A stretch of DNA of 64,000 nt from Prunella strophiata (lineage: Eukaryota > Chordata > Aves > Passeriformes > Prunellidae): contig JAZBQD010000025.1 of the NCBI GenBank assembly GCA_036583965.1, forward strand, positions 15,313,410 to 15,377,409, written 5' to 3'. Below, piece after piece: positions 52,709 to 61,969 of the stretch; the first letter of the stretch is position 1; each line of letters starts with the position of its first letter. The notes under the pieces are model-generated. The model ran no database searches and was not told the DNA's origin. It saw nothing but the letters and a program-made list of their open reading frames with translations. The position numbers and the translations under genes are program-made.

Positions 52709-55700
52709 AGACAGTGGAAGAACTTAGGAACTTGACCTGAAAAACATACTGACTCCTAATGCTTTGGGACCAAAGGCTGCTCAGAGCCAGCAACTGCTCC
52801 ATCCCTTTCAATAGATTTTGGTAATATAGGAAGGGCTGAATTTTTAAAGGCAAGTATTTTTAAGCATTATTTTTCAACTTTCTCTTCCCCTACACTGTGT
52901 TTGTATATTATGCTAAATGATTATTTTGGAAGCAAAAGGTTAAACCCATCAGTGCCTCATGAAACCAGCACTCAGTGTCATGGAGGGAGCAGCTCCCAAA
53001 TGGTTTGCTGATGAATTTCTCCTTCCATGTCAGCTCACAGGGCCATAGAAAATCAGCCCCTCAGGTGGTTCAGAGCCACAATGCTGAGGTGCCTTCAGCC
53101 AGAGCATGGTTTGGACCTTTTATGCTTCAGCCTTCAAGCCAGCTGATCAAAACTATGTGGAGAATCAGCTCATGGAGTCCTGCACTGAAAACTGAACAGC
53201 TGGGTGTCTGAGTTCATGGGATATTTATTAATTTCTTTTCAGGAGGGCTTGCACTCACCCTCACTGCAGCAGCAGAGGAGGTGTTGAAAGAGCAAGGCTG
53301 GAGGCCCAGAAGCACAGACTGTTTTATCATGATTCTATGATTTCTCTTAGGAGAGTAGCTTGCTTTGGATACATTTCCAAAGTGCATGAGTGCTTGGCTT
53401 TCCATGTCCTGGTCTCACTTTGATGTGTCTCCTATTCTCTCTCTTGGAAAGGGTGCCTGTGCACTGGAGGATGTCCCACTGGGCATGCAGTGGTTGTGTC
53501 AAATTTAAATACAGTCCTTACCCAAGATAATTTCCTCCAGCTCTGCTCGTTCCTCTGCCCCAGCTCAAACAAGCAGTCAGTGTCACTGTACCCTGCTTTT
53601 TGCACTGGCAGGTGAGGGCTGTGCTGGATCCTGCCCCTTCCCCCCTGGCTGGCCAAGGAAACAAGAATGAAGGAGGAAGAGGAGAAGGTGCAGTGGCTGC
53701 AGTGCCCAGCCCTTCTCTGGATGGCTGCCTCTGTACTCCAGTGGCCATCGGCAAGGCAGGGGGCCCTGGGGCTTTAGGAGCCTTCAGTCAGCACTTCCAG
53801 CAAGAGGGTCAGAGTGTCCTACCCCAGCCCTGTGTCTCATCCATGTGCTGGCAGCTGTCACAGAAGAGAAGGGTTATGCCCCCCCTGCTTTAGGACATCC
53901 CTGGCCAGATGTATTTGGGTTGTCTGGAGGTGCTAAAAGCCCCTCATGGTGCAGTCACTGCCTCTACAGGCATAGCCTGAGCAGCAGAAAAGGAAGCTCT
54001 GCAGGCAGGTGCATGGTCCAGACATTCCTTAGCAGGCAAAGCTCCAAGGCCTTTGAGGTTTCTTAGGGACATGTGAGGGAGGCAGGAGGACTACATGGAC
54101 ACTACATGATGCCCTGTCACCCTGAGCCAGGGCAAATCACTGGGGAAAGGCAGTGTGGCAAATCCCCCCTCACCTATCTGCCATGGCAGGCTCTGGCTGG
54201 GACATCCCTGCCTGCAGAAACTGCAGAGAGCTTGTTCTTTGATGATCCATGCTTAAAACTCCTGTGCAGCATCTTCTTGTCATGGAATGATCACTACCTG
54301 AGGAATTCTCTGCACTCCAGGTGGGAATAACTGCAGGCTGTGATGCATTTGAAGGATGAATGGTCTAAATAACATTTTCACTTCAGCTGAAGTCAGAGTC
54401 ATGAGCCCCATCCTCAGCTGGCACTGAGCAGAGCAGGTTTACACCATACCTCCCTCTCATCTTTCCCCTGGAGCTCCTAAATGATATCCCCTGGTTCCTC
54501 CCACTCCTGCACAGTTCAGTTTGCTGACTGCTGTGAGAAACTTTGTTATTTTTGGTCTTGTGAAAAGGAATGTTTCTAATAATCTGGCTTTTAAAATCTT
54601 TCTGGGGGACTGAGACAGTTTATGATGGTCCTAATCGTGGTCCTTAGGGCTCAAATGCCACGATAGCCCAGTGACAGCACAGAGCCATGAAAACCAGCAG
54701 CTGTGGCCTTCCTACTGGGAACCTGCCAGATGTATCAGATGTTCCAGTGTTGGGGTTGTTTACTAAAGGCTGATACTGTCTCTGGGTGGGGAAATACCAA
54801 ACCAAGGAAAAGCACCCCTCAAACCTGAGATCCTGAGTCTTCTGCAACAGAGAGCTTGAGCAGCCCAGCTGGGCAGTGGCAGCTCCTTGTGGTTGCAGTT
54901 CTCCTGTGTCACCCAGAGCTGGTGCCTGAGCTGCCTCTCTGCTCCTTACACTGGGTGTTCTCCTTGCCTGCAATGGTATCTGAGCATCTGGGTGGCTTCT
55001 GCTGGATGTTTGCCACGGCTCTCCTCTTCCTTTCCAGTCCCTGCTGAAGGAGTCTTCCCCCACCCTTTTCCGACTCTGTGCAGAGACATTACAACAGTGT
55101 AGCAGACATCCTGCTCAGGAGCACTTGACCTTATGTCATCTCTCTAATTAGAAGTTAGGATCAGCCTCATCTTCCGTGGCAGCACAGACTGGTCCAGTGC
55201 TGGCATTTCCTCAGGGAAGAGGCTGCTGATTTATCTGATTTATCCTCAGATCCATATTATCCAGAGCAGCTCTTGGATGAGAAGTAGTTAAAAATTCCAG
55301 ATCTCCCATTCCTACCACGCACCCCTTATAGCAGGCAGCAAGCAGGCTTTGCCAGCCATCAGTCAAAGACTCTAATCTTACAGACTTTTTTTAATACTGC
55401 ATTTCCTTATTATTATTTCTCCCACCTTTTGGTTCCCAGTGCTGCCACAAACCCCCTCGTTACTTAGGTAGGGGGTTTGTGAAGGAAAATGTGATTCACT
55501 GTGTGAAAAACTCTGTCCTAGAGAGAAATTCTGCCTTGAAGAAATACTTTCTTCCCCTGACCAGGACAGCATGTGACAATGCTGAAAGGAAACCTCAGTA
55601 ATTACACTGCACTGAAGGCTCTGGTTATGGGTTTGGGAGTTTTCCCTGATGCTGCAGCTGGACTGTGCCCTGTTCAGGCCCACACAAAGACTCTTGCTCA

Positions 55701-55865
55701 AATGTACAACCCATATGTTGACTTCCAGCAGTGTAAGGAAAATCTGCATTTCACCCTGCAAAGAATGAGCTGCTTTCCTTCTGCCCTGTGCTGCCTTTTC
55801 CTGCTGCTCCAACACCATCTCCTTGCTTAAATCTAGCCCTCAGTGATTTAGCTTAGACCTGCTGG

Positions 55866-56112
55866 TTACACCATCACAGGAAGCTGCTGGAGGTTGTCTG
55901 GTCCAACCCCTGCTCACACAGGGCCACCCAAGGCTGGATGCCCAGGGCTGTGTCCAGATGGCTTTGGGATATCTCCAAGAATGGCAACTCCAACCCCTCC
56001 CTGGACAACCTGTGCCAGTGGTTGATCACCCCCACAGTGAAAAGGTGTTCCCTGCTCTCAGGCAGGGTTTGGTGTGTTTCAGTTCATGTCCCTTGTCCTT
56101 GTGTTGTGCAGA
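55866..56112 (-). mobile_element. CR1 LINE fragment, older type
   Basis: A minus-strand copy: CACAGGAAGCTGCTGGAGGT, TCTGGTCCAACCCCTGCTCA, CCCTCCCTGGACAACCTGTG, CATGTCCCTTGTCCTTGTG. It is more diverged than the other copies here. Confidence 0.85.
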
Positions 56113-58580
56113 GCTCGGCGACACCGTAACTCAGATTGCCTCAGTGAATGTGAACATGAGCAGTCCTGTATCATCTCTGCTCCTGTCCCCCCTCTTCAGG
56201 CACTGCTCAGCAGCCCCTTTACCTTTTTGGGGGCTAAAGCCTTGGTTAGGAGGGTGCCTTGGTCCTTTTCTGGACTTGGCAGCAGAGAGCACTTCTCTCC
56301 AGCCACACTCCTGCCTGTGCTGAGCTCACAGTGGGAGCTCTGGGGGCTTGGGCAGCAGAACCCCAAACCAGGCAGTGTCCAGGTCTGCAGGGTCAGGGAA
56401 CAGCCTAGAGTGTGGAGCCCTGGGGCTCTGCAGGGTGAGTGTGCTGTGCACACACAGGGGATGGCTCTGGATCTCAGCTGATCTCCCACATGACAGGAGG
56501 CCACAGGGCTTCCCAGCTGGATTGGGAGTTTTGGGTGCAGGATAAACATGTTCAGAGCAATCCAAGCCCTATGTGGGCAGCTGATCTGCCTTCCCAGATG
56601 AGAACAGAGTGCCCACCATCTTTGCTTCTGGCTCACCATTTTGCATTAGGAGTTGTTGCAAGAGCCTGTTGCCTTTGGCTCCAGCCCTTATCCACGCCTG
56701 GGCCTCAAAGCAGGAATGCTCAGACTCCCCATTTACCATCTCAGCAAGCTAAATATGAGGAGTGTTCCTGCACTGATGAGTGCTGCAGGTGACAGAACAC
56801 CCCCCTGCATTCCCAGGCAGGTGCTGGGGCTGGGAGCAGTGGAGGTGTTTGGGGGAAGCTGCAGAACCCAGGCCCAGCTCGGGGCAGGGACAGGCTGCAG
56901 CTCCTCTGCCATCCACTGTTATTTAACATCTGGCACTGGGGAAGTTCGTGAGAACTTCACAGTTCTTGTAATCAATCCTCCTCACAGTGTTTTCTGGTTT
57001 TCAGTAAAGTATTATAAAAGAGCACTGACTCATTGAGAGTTTCATTAAAAGTGTTTGTGAGTGAGGTTTGGCAAGGAAGTTAAAAGCCACTGTGCAGTTC
57101 TCCTTCCCTCACGTGAGCCACCAGGCGTTCAGCAGGAGCAAAGTGCTCCCACAGCAGTGACACAGTGTTTGTTTTAAATGTCACCACTACCCCCAGCTGA
57201 AGGTGACTTCCTTCCCACTGCAGCCCTGATGTGAAACACAGCCTGGTGATGTGAAACACAGGCCAGCCCCGTGCACCAGTCCAGGAACAAGCTCTGGCTC
57301 AGGAGCCACACTGGTTTCAGGCTCCTCACAGCTCCAGTTCTGCAGGCAGGAGTGCTGGGCAGAGCAGTGGCACAGCAGGACAGTGACAATGCCAGCAGTG
57401 CCAGTTGCAGCAGGGATGAGGGATGCTGCACATTTCAGTGCTTGTGTGTGAGTTTAGGGATGGAGAGCTTTGTTCTGCTGATGGGTTTTATTGGTTAATT
57501 CAATCCTTTTATCAGAATGTGAATGGATTTTGATTACTCCAGAATAAAGATATTGGGAGGAAAATCCAGCCCTTACCTCTAGTTTGACTTGCTGCTGAGC
57601 ACAGTGTGGCTGTCAGCAGCACAGGGATGGGCAGGGTGGCTGCTGGAGGCTCAGCTGATCCAGGCAGGCTGTTCATCCCCATCCCAGGGCCTGGCTGGGC
57701 AGCTCCCAAACCTCTGCTCTCACACACAGGGCTGTTTCAGCATTTGTCCAGCTGTAATTGCTCTGCCAAGGCCACACCACAAATCTTGTGCAAGGAGGAT
57801 CCAAGGAATGCCACCTCAGGCCTGGGAGATGGTTGAAGTGATGCCCCTCCAGTTCTGGGTGTCCCTGTGATTCAGAGAGGGGTTTCTTGGTGTCCCATGG
57901 GCCTGCCCATGTGGTGTGTTCAGTGTGAGGGGACAGGACAGGGGACAATCCTCTGCAGCACAGCACAATCCAAGCAGGAGCCCAAGCTGGGCCTGGGAAT
58001 GACAGGTCCTTCTGGCCACTCCTTCCCTCCTCACACCAAGCACTCATTCCCTTGAATTCCATCCCTTTCTCCTTTTCCCTCTCCCAGCTGAATGCACGGC
58101 TGTCACAAAGTCCCCACCTTGCAGCAAGCCCCTGCCAAGGTCACCCCTCTGCCAGGAGCCTCTGCCAGGATTGCCCCTCTCCCTCTGCCTCCCACCTCTT
58201 GCCACAATTCCCACCTGTTTGGTTTCCACCAAAGACAAGAGAAATCCCTGGAATGAGCCATAAGCAGGGCTTTGGCTGGCCCTGTGGAGCAGCAGGACTG
58301 AGACCCAGAGGCTGAGAAAAGAGAAATGAAATTGAGGAGATTCCTGCCCATCCCCCTCCTGTCGACCTGCACTGCTTTGGATCCATGGGACTGTTGGACA
58401 GAAATGAGGCTTTTCTCTCCTCCTGGGGAAATCAAACATCCCAGGTCCCCCCTCTCTCCTTGCCCTGCTCTGCTCACCAGGCTGTGCCCTGGGTGGGTGT
58501 TTCTCCACAGGCTTTACCTCCAAGCCCCTCTACCCTGGCAGTGCAGGGGCCAGGGATGGCAGTGGCTGCAGGAGGACATC

Positions 58581-58656
58581 TGCTCTTTGGGTTTGCTTTA
58601 GCTGCTCTTTGGGTTTGCTTTAGCTGCTTTTTGGATTTGCTTTAGCTGCTATTTTG
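58581..58656. repeat. 22-bp tandem repeat, about 3.4 copies
   Basis: The unit opens TGCTCTTTGGGTTTGCTTTA and starts at 58581, 58603 and 58625. The first two copies are identical, the third has two changes, and a partial fourth follows. Confidence 0.88.
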
Positions 58657-58934
58657 TTTTCCTCTGTCAGAGCTCTCCCTGTGCTTTGGCAGCAGCCCTG
58701 GGAGCTGGGAGAGGGCACAGAGTGGGGGCTGTGTTTGGCCCCTGCCAGTGGAGAAGCCAGAGTGAGCAGCTGAGGGTGAGGATCCCCTTGGCCCACAGGA
58801 CACAAACCCCTCACCAGAACAGGTCCCCCCAAAGGGATCCACAGCTCGTGGCTCCAGGGCAGCACAGGAGCTCGAGCCCTCAGGCTGTGGGAGAGGAGAG
58901 GGAACCAGGGAGAGACCACCAAAGAGGGGTCAGC

Positions 58935-59425
58935 CCCCCCTCCCTGTGAGTGTGGAGGGAACAACTCTGGAGAGAGTCCAGGGAGGCCACAGAGATGCTC
59001 CAAGGGCTGGAGCCCCTCTGCTCTGGAGCCAGGCTGGCAGAGCTGGGGGTGCTCACCTGGAGAGGAGAAGGCTCCAGGGACACCTCAGAGCCCCTTGCAG
59101 GGCCTAAAGGGGCTCCAGGAGAGCTGCAGAGGGACTGGGGACAAGGGATGGAGGGACAGGACACAGGGAATGGCTTCCACTGGCAGATGGCAGGGCTGGA
59201 TGGAATATTGGGAATTAGGAATTGTTCCCTGGGAGGGTGGGCAGGCCCTGGCACAGGGTGCCCAGAGCAGCTGTGGCTGCTCCCTGGATCCCTGGCAGTG
59301 CCCAAGGCCAGGCTGGACAGGGCTTGGAGCACCCTGGGACAGTGGAAGGTGTCCCTGCCATGGCAGGGGGTGGGACTGGGTGGTCTGTGAGGTCCTTCCA
59401 ACACAAACCATTCTTTGGCTCCATC
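58935..59425 (+). mobile_element. CR1 LINE fragment, longest in the window
   Basis: A plus-strand copy of nearly 500 bases: GGAGAGAGTCCAGGGAGGCC, CAGAGATGCTCCAAGGGCTG, GCCTAAAGGGGCTCCAGGAG, CCCTGGCACAGGGTGCCCAG and the tail CCAACACAAACCATTCTTTG. It reaches further 5' than the related copy at 27262. Confidence 0.93.
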
Positions 59426-60219
59426 CCCCTTCAATCCATCCCCTCTCCCTCTCCATCCATGAGTGACCCTGCCCTGCCCTTCAGTCCTTCCCAGGGCTCT
59501 CTGGCATGAGCAGCCACCAGAATCCCTGAGGAGCTGCAGGGTCCTTGCAGGCTGAGGGACATCTGTGCTGCTGGCAGGGCTGGGGAACGTGGGTCATTGA
59601 AATGGGATTTACTGGAAGCAGCCAGGCTGGGAACATGGATGGTGAAATGCCCAGCTCTGGAAAGATGAGCTGGATGCTTTGTTCAGCACAGGGATTTGTC
59701 AGCAATGATGACAGGGAGAGGATCCTCCACACCTTCCCATTGGGAATCCCCTGGGATTGGGTTTGGGAGTGGTTCCTCAGGCCAATGCCAAGGGATTGCA
59801 GTGGAGACCATCCAGGAGTCCTGGCACAGCCCCATTCCCTGGGGACATGCTGGATGTCACCATGGCTGCCCCCTGCCCCACCGACAATGGGGTGCACACA
59901 CCTCCCACGCCAAGAACACACTGCCTGCCATGAAATGGATGCTCACCCACCTGGATGCCCCCAAATTATGGGTGCCCGTCTTTCTGGATGCCCAACCCAT
60001 ATCTGGAGGAGGACACCTGCATGCCCTCCCTTCCCCCCACGTACCCACCCACCTGGACACCTCTCACAGCTGGATGTCCCCAAATCCTGGCTGCCACCTC
60101 TTCTTGAATGCCCCATACATCTGATGTACCCATCTATGTGCCCCTCCCATCTGGATGCTCAGCTCACATCTGGATGCCCCCCTTCCTGGATGACACCTGG
60201 GTGCCGCGCACACACGGAT
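59426..60219. other. Intergenic, with a degenerate CTGGATGCCC-type repeat
   Basis: No gene is recognised. From about 59935 to 60190 the motif CTGGATGCCC or CTGGATG with C-rich spacers recurs at irregular distances of roughly 30-45 bp. It looks like an old, decayed tandem repeat that precedes the younger C-rich array. Confidence 0.5.
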
Positions 60220-61176
60220 GGTCCCCAATCCTGGTTTCCCAGTCCCTGTCCCCAATCCTGGTTTCCCAATCCCTGTCCCCAATCCCTGTCCCCAGTCCCT
60301 GTCCCCAATCCCTGTCCCCAATCCCTGTCCCCAATCCCGGTTCCCCAATCCCGGTCCCCAATCCCTGTCCCCAATCCCGGTCCCCAGTCCCTGTCCCCAG
60401 TCCCGGTTCCCCAATCCCGGTCCCCAATCCCTGTCCCCAATCCCGGTTCCCAATCCCGGTTCCCCAATCCCGGTCCCCAATCCCTGTCCCCAATCCCGGT
60501 TCCCCAATCCCGTTCCCCAATCCCGGTCCCCAATCCTGTCCCCAATCCCGTCCCCAATCCCGGTTCCCCAATCCCGGTTCCCAATCCCTGTCCCCAATCC
60601 CGGTCCCCAATCCCTGTCCCCATCCCTGTCCCCAATCCCGGTTTCCCAGTCCCGGTCCCCAATCCCTGTCCCCAGTCCCTGTCCCCAATCCCTGTCCCCA
60701 ATCCCGGTCCCCAATCCCGGTTCCCCAATCCCTGTCCCCAATCCCGGTTTCCCAGTCCCTGTCCCCAGTCCCTGTCCCCATCCCGGTTTCCCAGTCCCGT
60801 TCACCAAATCCCTGTCCCCAATCCCGGTCCCCAATCCGGTCCCCAGTCCCGGTCCCAATCCCTGTCCCCGTGCCCCCGGTTCCCCAATCCGGTCCCCAAT
60901 CCCGGTCCCCAATCCCTGTCCCCATCCCGGTTCCCAACCAGTTCCCCAATCCCGTCCCCACTCCCTGGTTCCCCAATCCCGGTTCCCCAATCCCTGTCCC
61001 CAATCCCGGTTCCCCCCAATCCCGGTTCCCCAATCCCGGTCCCCAATCCCTGTCCCCAATCCCGGTTCCCAATCCCGGTCCCCAATCCCTGTCCCCCAAT
61101 CCCTGTCCCCAATCCCGGTTTCCCAGTCCCGGTTTCCCAGTCCCGGTCCCCAATCCCGGTTCCCCAATCCCGGTCC
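60220..61176. repeat. C-rich 13-14 bp minisatellite, about 70 copies
   Basis: The units are AATCCCTGTCCCC and AATCCCGGTCCCC (13 bp), with 14-bp AATCCCGGTTCCCC and AGTCCC variants interleaved. Some units lack a single base. The units with GG carry a CpG. Long Pro-rich open frames on the plus strand and Gly-Asp-Trp frames on the minus strand are products of the repeat, not genes. Confidence 0.96.
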
Positions 61177-61241
61177 GCCTCTCCCCACATCGGGTGCCCC
61201 CCAGCCCGACTCGCTATCCCATCATGCCCCACTTCCCGCAA

Positions 61242-61261
61242 GGCACGCCGGGAGCTGTAGT
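61242..61261 (-). promoter_or_regulatory. ZNF143/Staf-type promoter motif
   Basis: On the minus strand the bases read ACTACAGCTCCCGGCGTGCC, close to the known ZNF143 (Staf) site ACTACAATTCCCAGCATGCC. Such sites are common at CpG-island promoters and support this as the core promoter area. Confidence 0.7.
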
Positions 61262-61330
61262 CCTCAGCCGCCCAGCCGTCCGCTGGCCCTGCCCCCGAGC
61301 TCTCAGGGGCGCGTCGGGGCGGAGCGCTTC

Positions 61331-61426
61331 TGATTGACGCGTGACTGAGCCTATGGAAGTGGCGGATTTTTTGAGGAGGCGGGGTCATCTCTGATTGACG
61401 CACTGCTTAGCCTATGGGAGCGGCGA
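61331..61426 (+). promoter_or_regulatory. Two copies of a promoter block 61 bp apart
   Basis: The block CTGATTGACGC, then AGCCTATGG, then a GCGG-containing end occurs at 61330-61365 and 61391-61425. TGATTGAC matches the PBX/PREP-type core and contains an inverted CAAT pentamer (GATTG) but lacks the second G of a full NF-Y box. Confidence 0.6.
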
Positions 61427-61827
61427 GAGACGGGGCCGAGGCGCCGCCTGGGCTCGGGCGGACGCGGCGGGTCCGTGAGGCGGGGGCGGCCCTGCCCGGC
61501 TGAGGTGGGTGGCGGGACCGGAGCTGGGGCTGACCTGGCGCGGTGCTGCGGCCCGGCGGGGCGGAGCGGGCTCGGGGCCCGGTGGGGCGGCGGCGCTTTG
61601 TGCGAGTGGGAGGGCGGAGCGGAGTCGTGTCAGCGGCGGGGGCGCTGCGGGGCCGGGCCGGGCCGGGCCCTTCCTCCTCCTCCTCCTCCTCCTCCTCCGC
61701 CGCAGGTCCCAGCGCGGCCCCGGCGGAAGATGCGCGGCCGGCGGTGAGCGGCGGCGGGGCAGAGGCCGCAGCCCGAGGCTGGCGGGCGGAGGATGCGGGC
61801 CGGGCCGCCCCGCCGATGAGAGGCAGG

Positions 61828-61969
61828 ATGGGCACCCAGGGCAGCCCGGTGAAGAGCTACGATTACCTGCTCAAGTTCCTGCTGGTGGGCGACAGCGACG
61901 TGGGGAAGGGGGAGATCCTGGAGAGCCTGCAGGACGGCGCCTCCGAGTCCCCCTACGCCTACAGCAACG
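61828..61969 (+). CDS. RAB40C: RAB40C first coding exon (gene continues past the window)
   Basis: RAB40C is a Rab-like GTPase with a C-terminal SOCS box that recruits CUL5 ubiquitin ligase. The exon encodes [20 protein letters not shown], then [17 protein letters not shown], then [10 protein letters not shown] plus one base before GTAAGG at 61970. The P-loop G21-D-S-D-V-G-K27 is followed by G28 where most Rabs have S or T, a mark of the RAB40 group. The start at 61828 has a good context (A at -3, G at +4) and matches the mammalian start; an in-frame ATG at 61816 would add four residues. RAB40B is nearly identical here, so the C assignment also rests on the PIGQ neighbour. Later exons lie beyond 64000. 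Confidence 0.92.

Larger units (their letters stand above)
52709..58934. other. PIGQ 3' UTR and PIGQ-RAB40C intergenic region
   Basis: I could not place the PIGQ polyadenylation site; a candidate AATAAA at about 57543 is nearly 5 kb away. The stretch holds one old CR1 copy (55866-56112) and a 22-bp triple repeat (58581-58656). No further gene is supported on either strand. Confidence 0.55.
61180..61827 (+). promoter_or_regulatory. RAB40C CpG island promoter and 5' UTR
   Basis: About 650 bases of very high G+C and CpG content directly precede the RAB40C start, with no TATA box. Elements seen are a ZNF143-type site (61242-61261, minus strand), two TGATTGACG boxes 61 bp apart (61331 and 61392), and GGCGGGG boxes. 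A 5' UTR intron from about 61505 (GAG/GTGGGT) to 61705 (CTCCGCCGCAG) is possible. A (TCC)n tract lies at about 61671-61697. Confidence 0.8.

Noticed and set aside
59545..61333. Pro-rich plus-strand frames up to 571 codons and Gly-Asp-Trp minus-strand frames up to 374 codons
   Set aside because: They follow the 13-14 bp minisatellite and appear in several overlapping frames at once, as expected from a stop-free repeat.
61816..61827. Upstream in-frame ATG as the RAB40C start
   Set aside because: It has a weaker context and adds four residues not present in the mammalian protein; the ATG at 61828 fits better.
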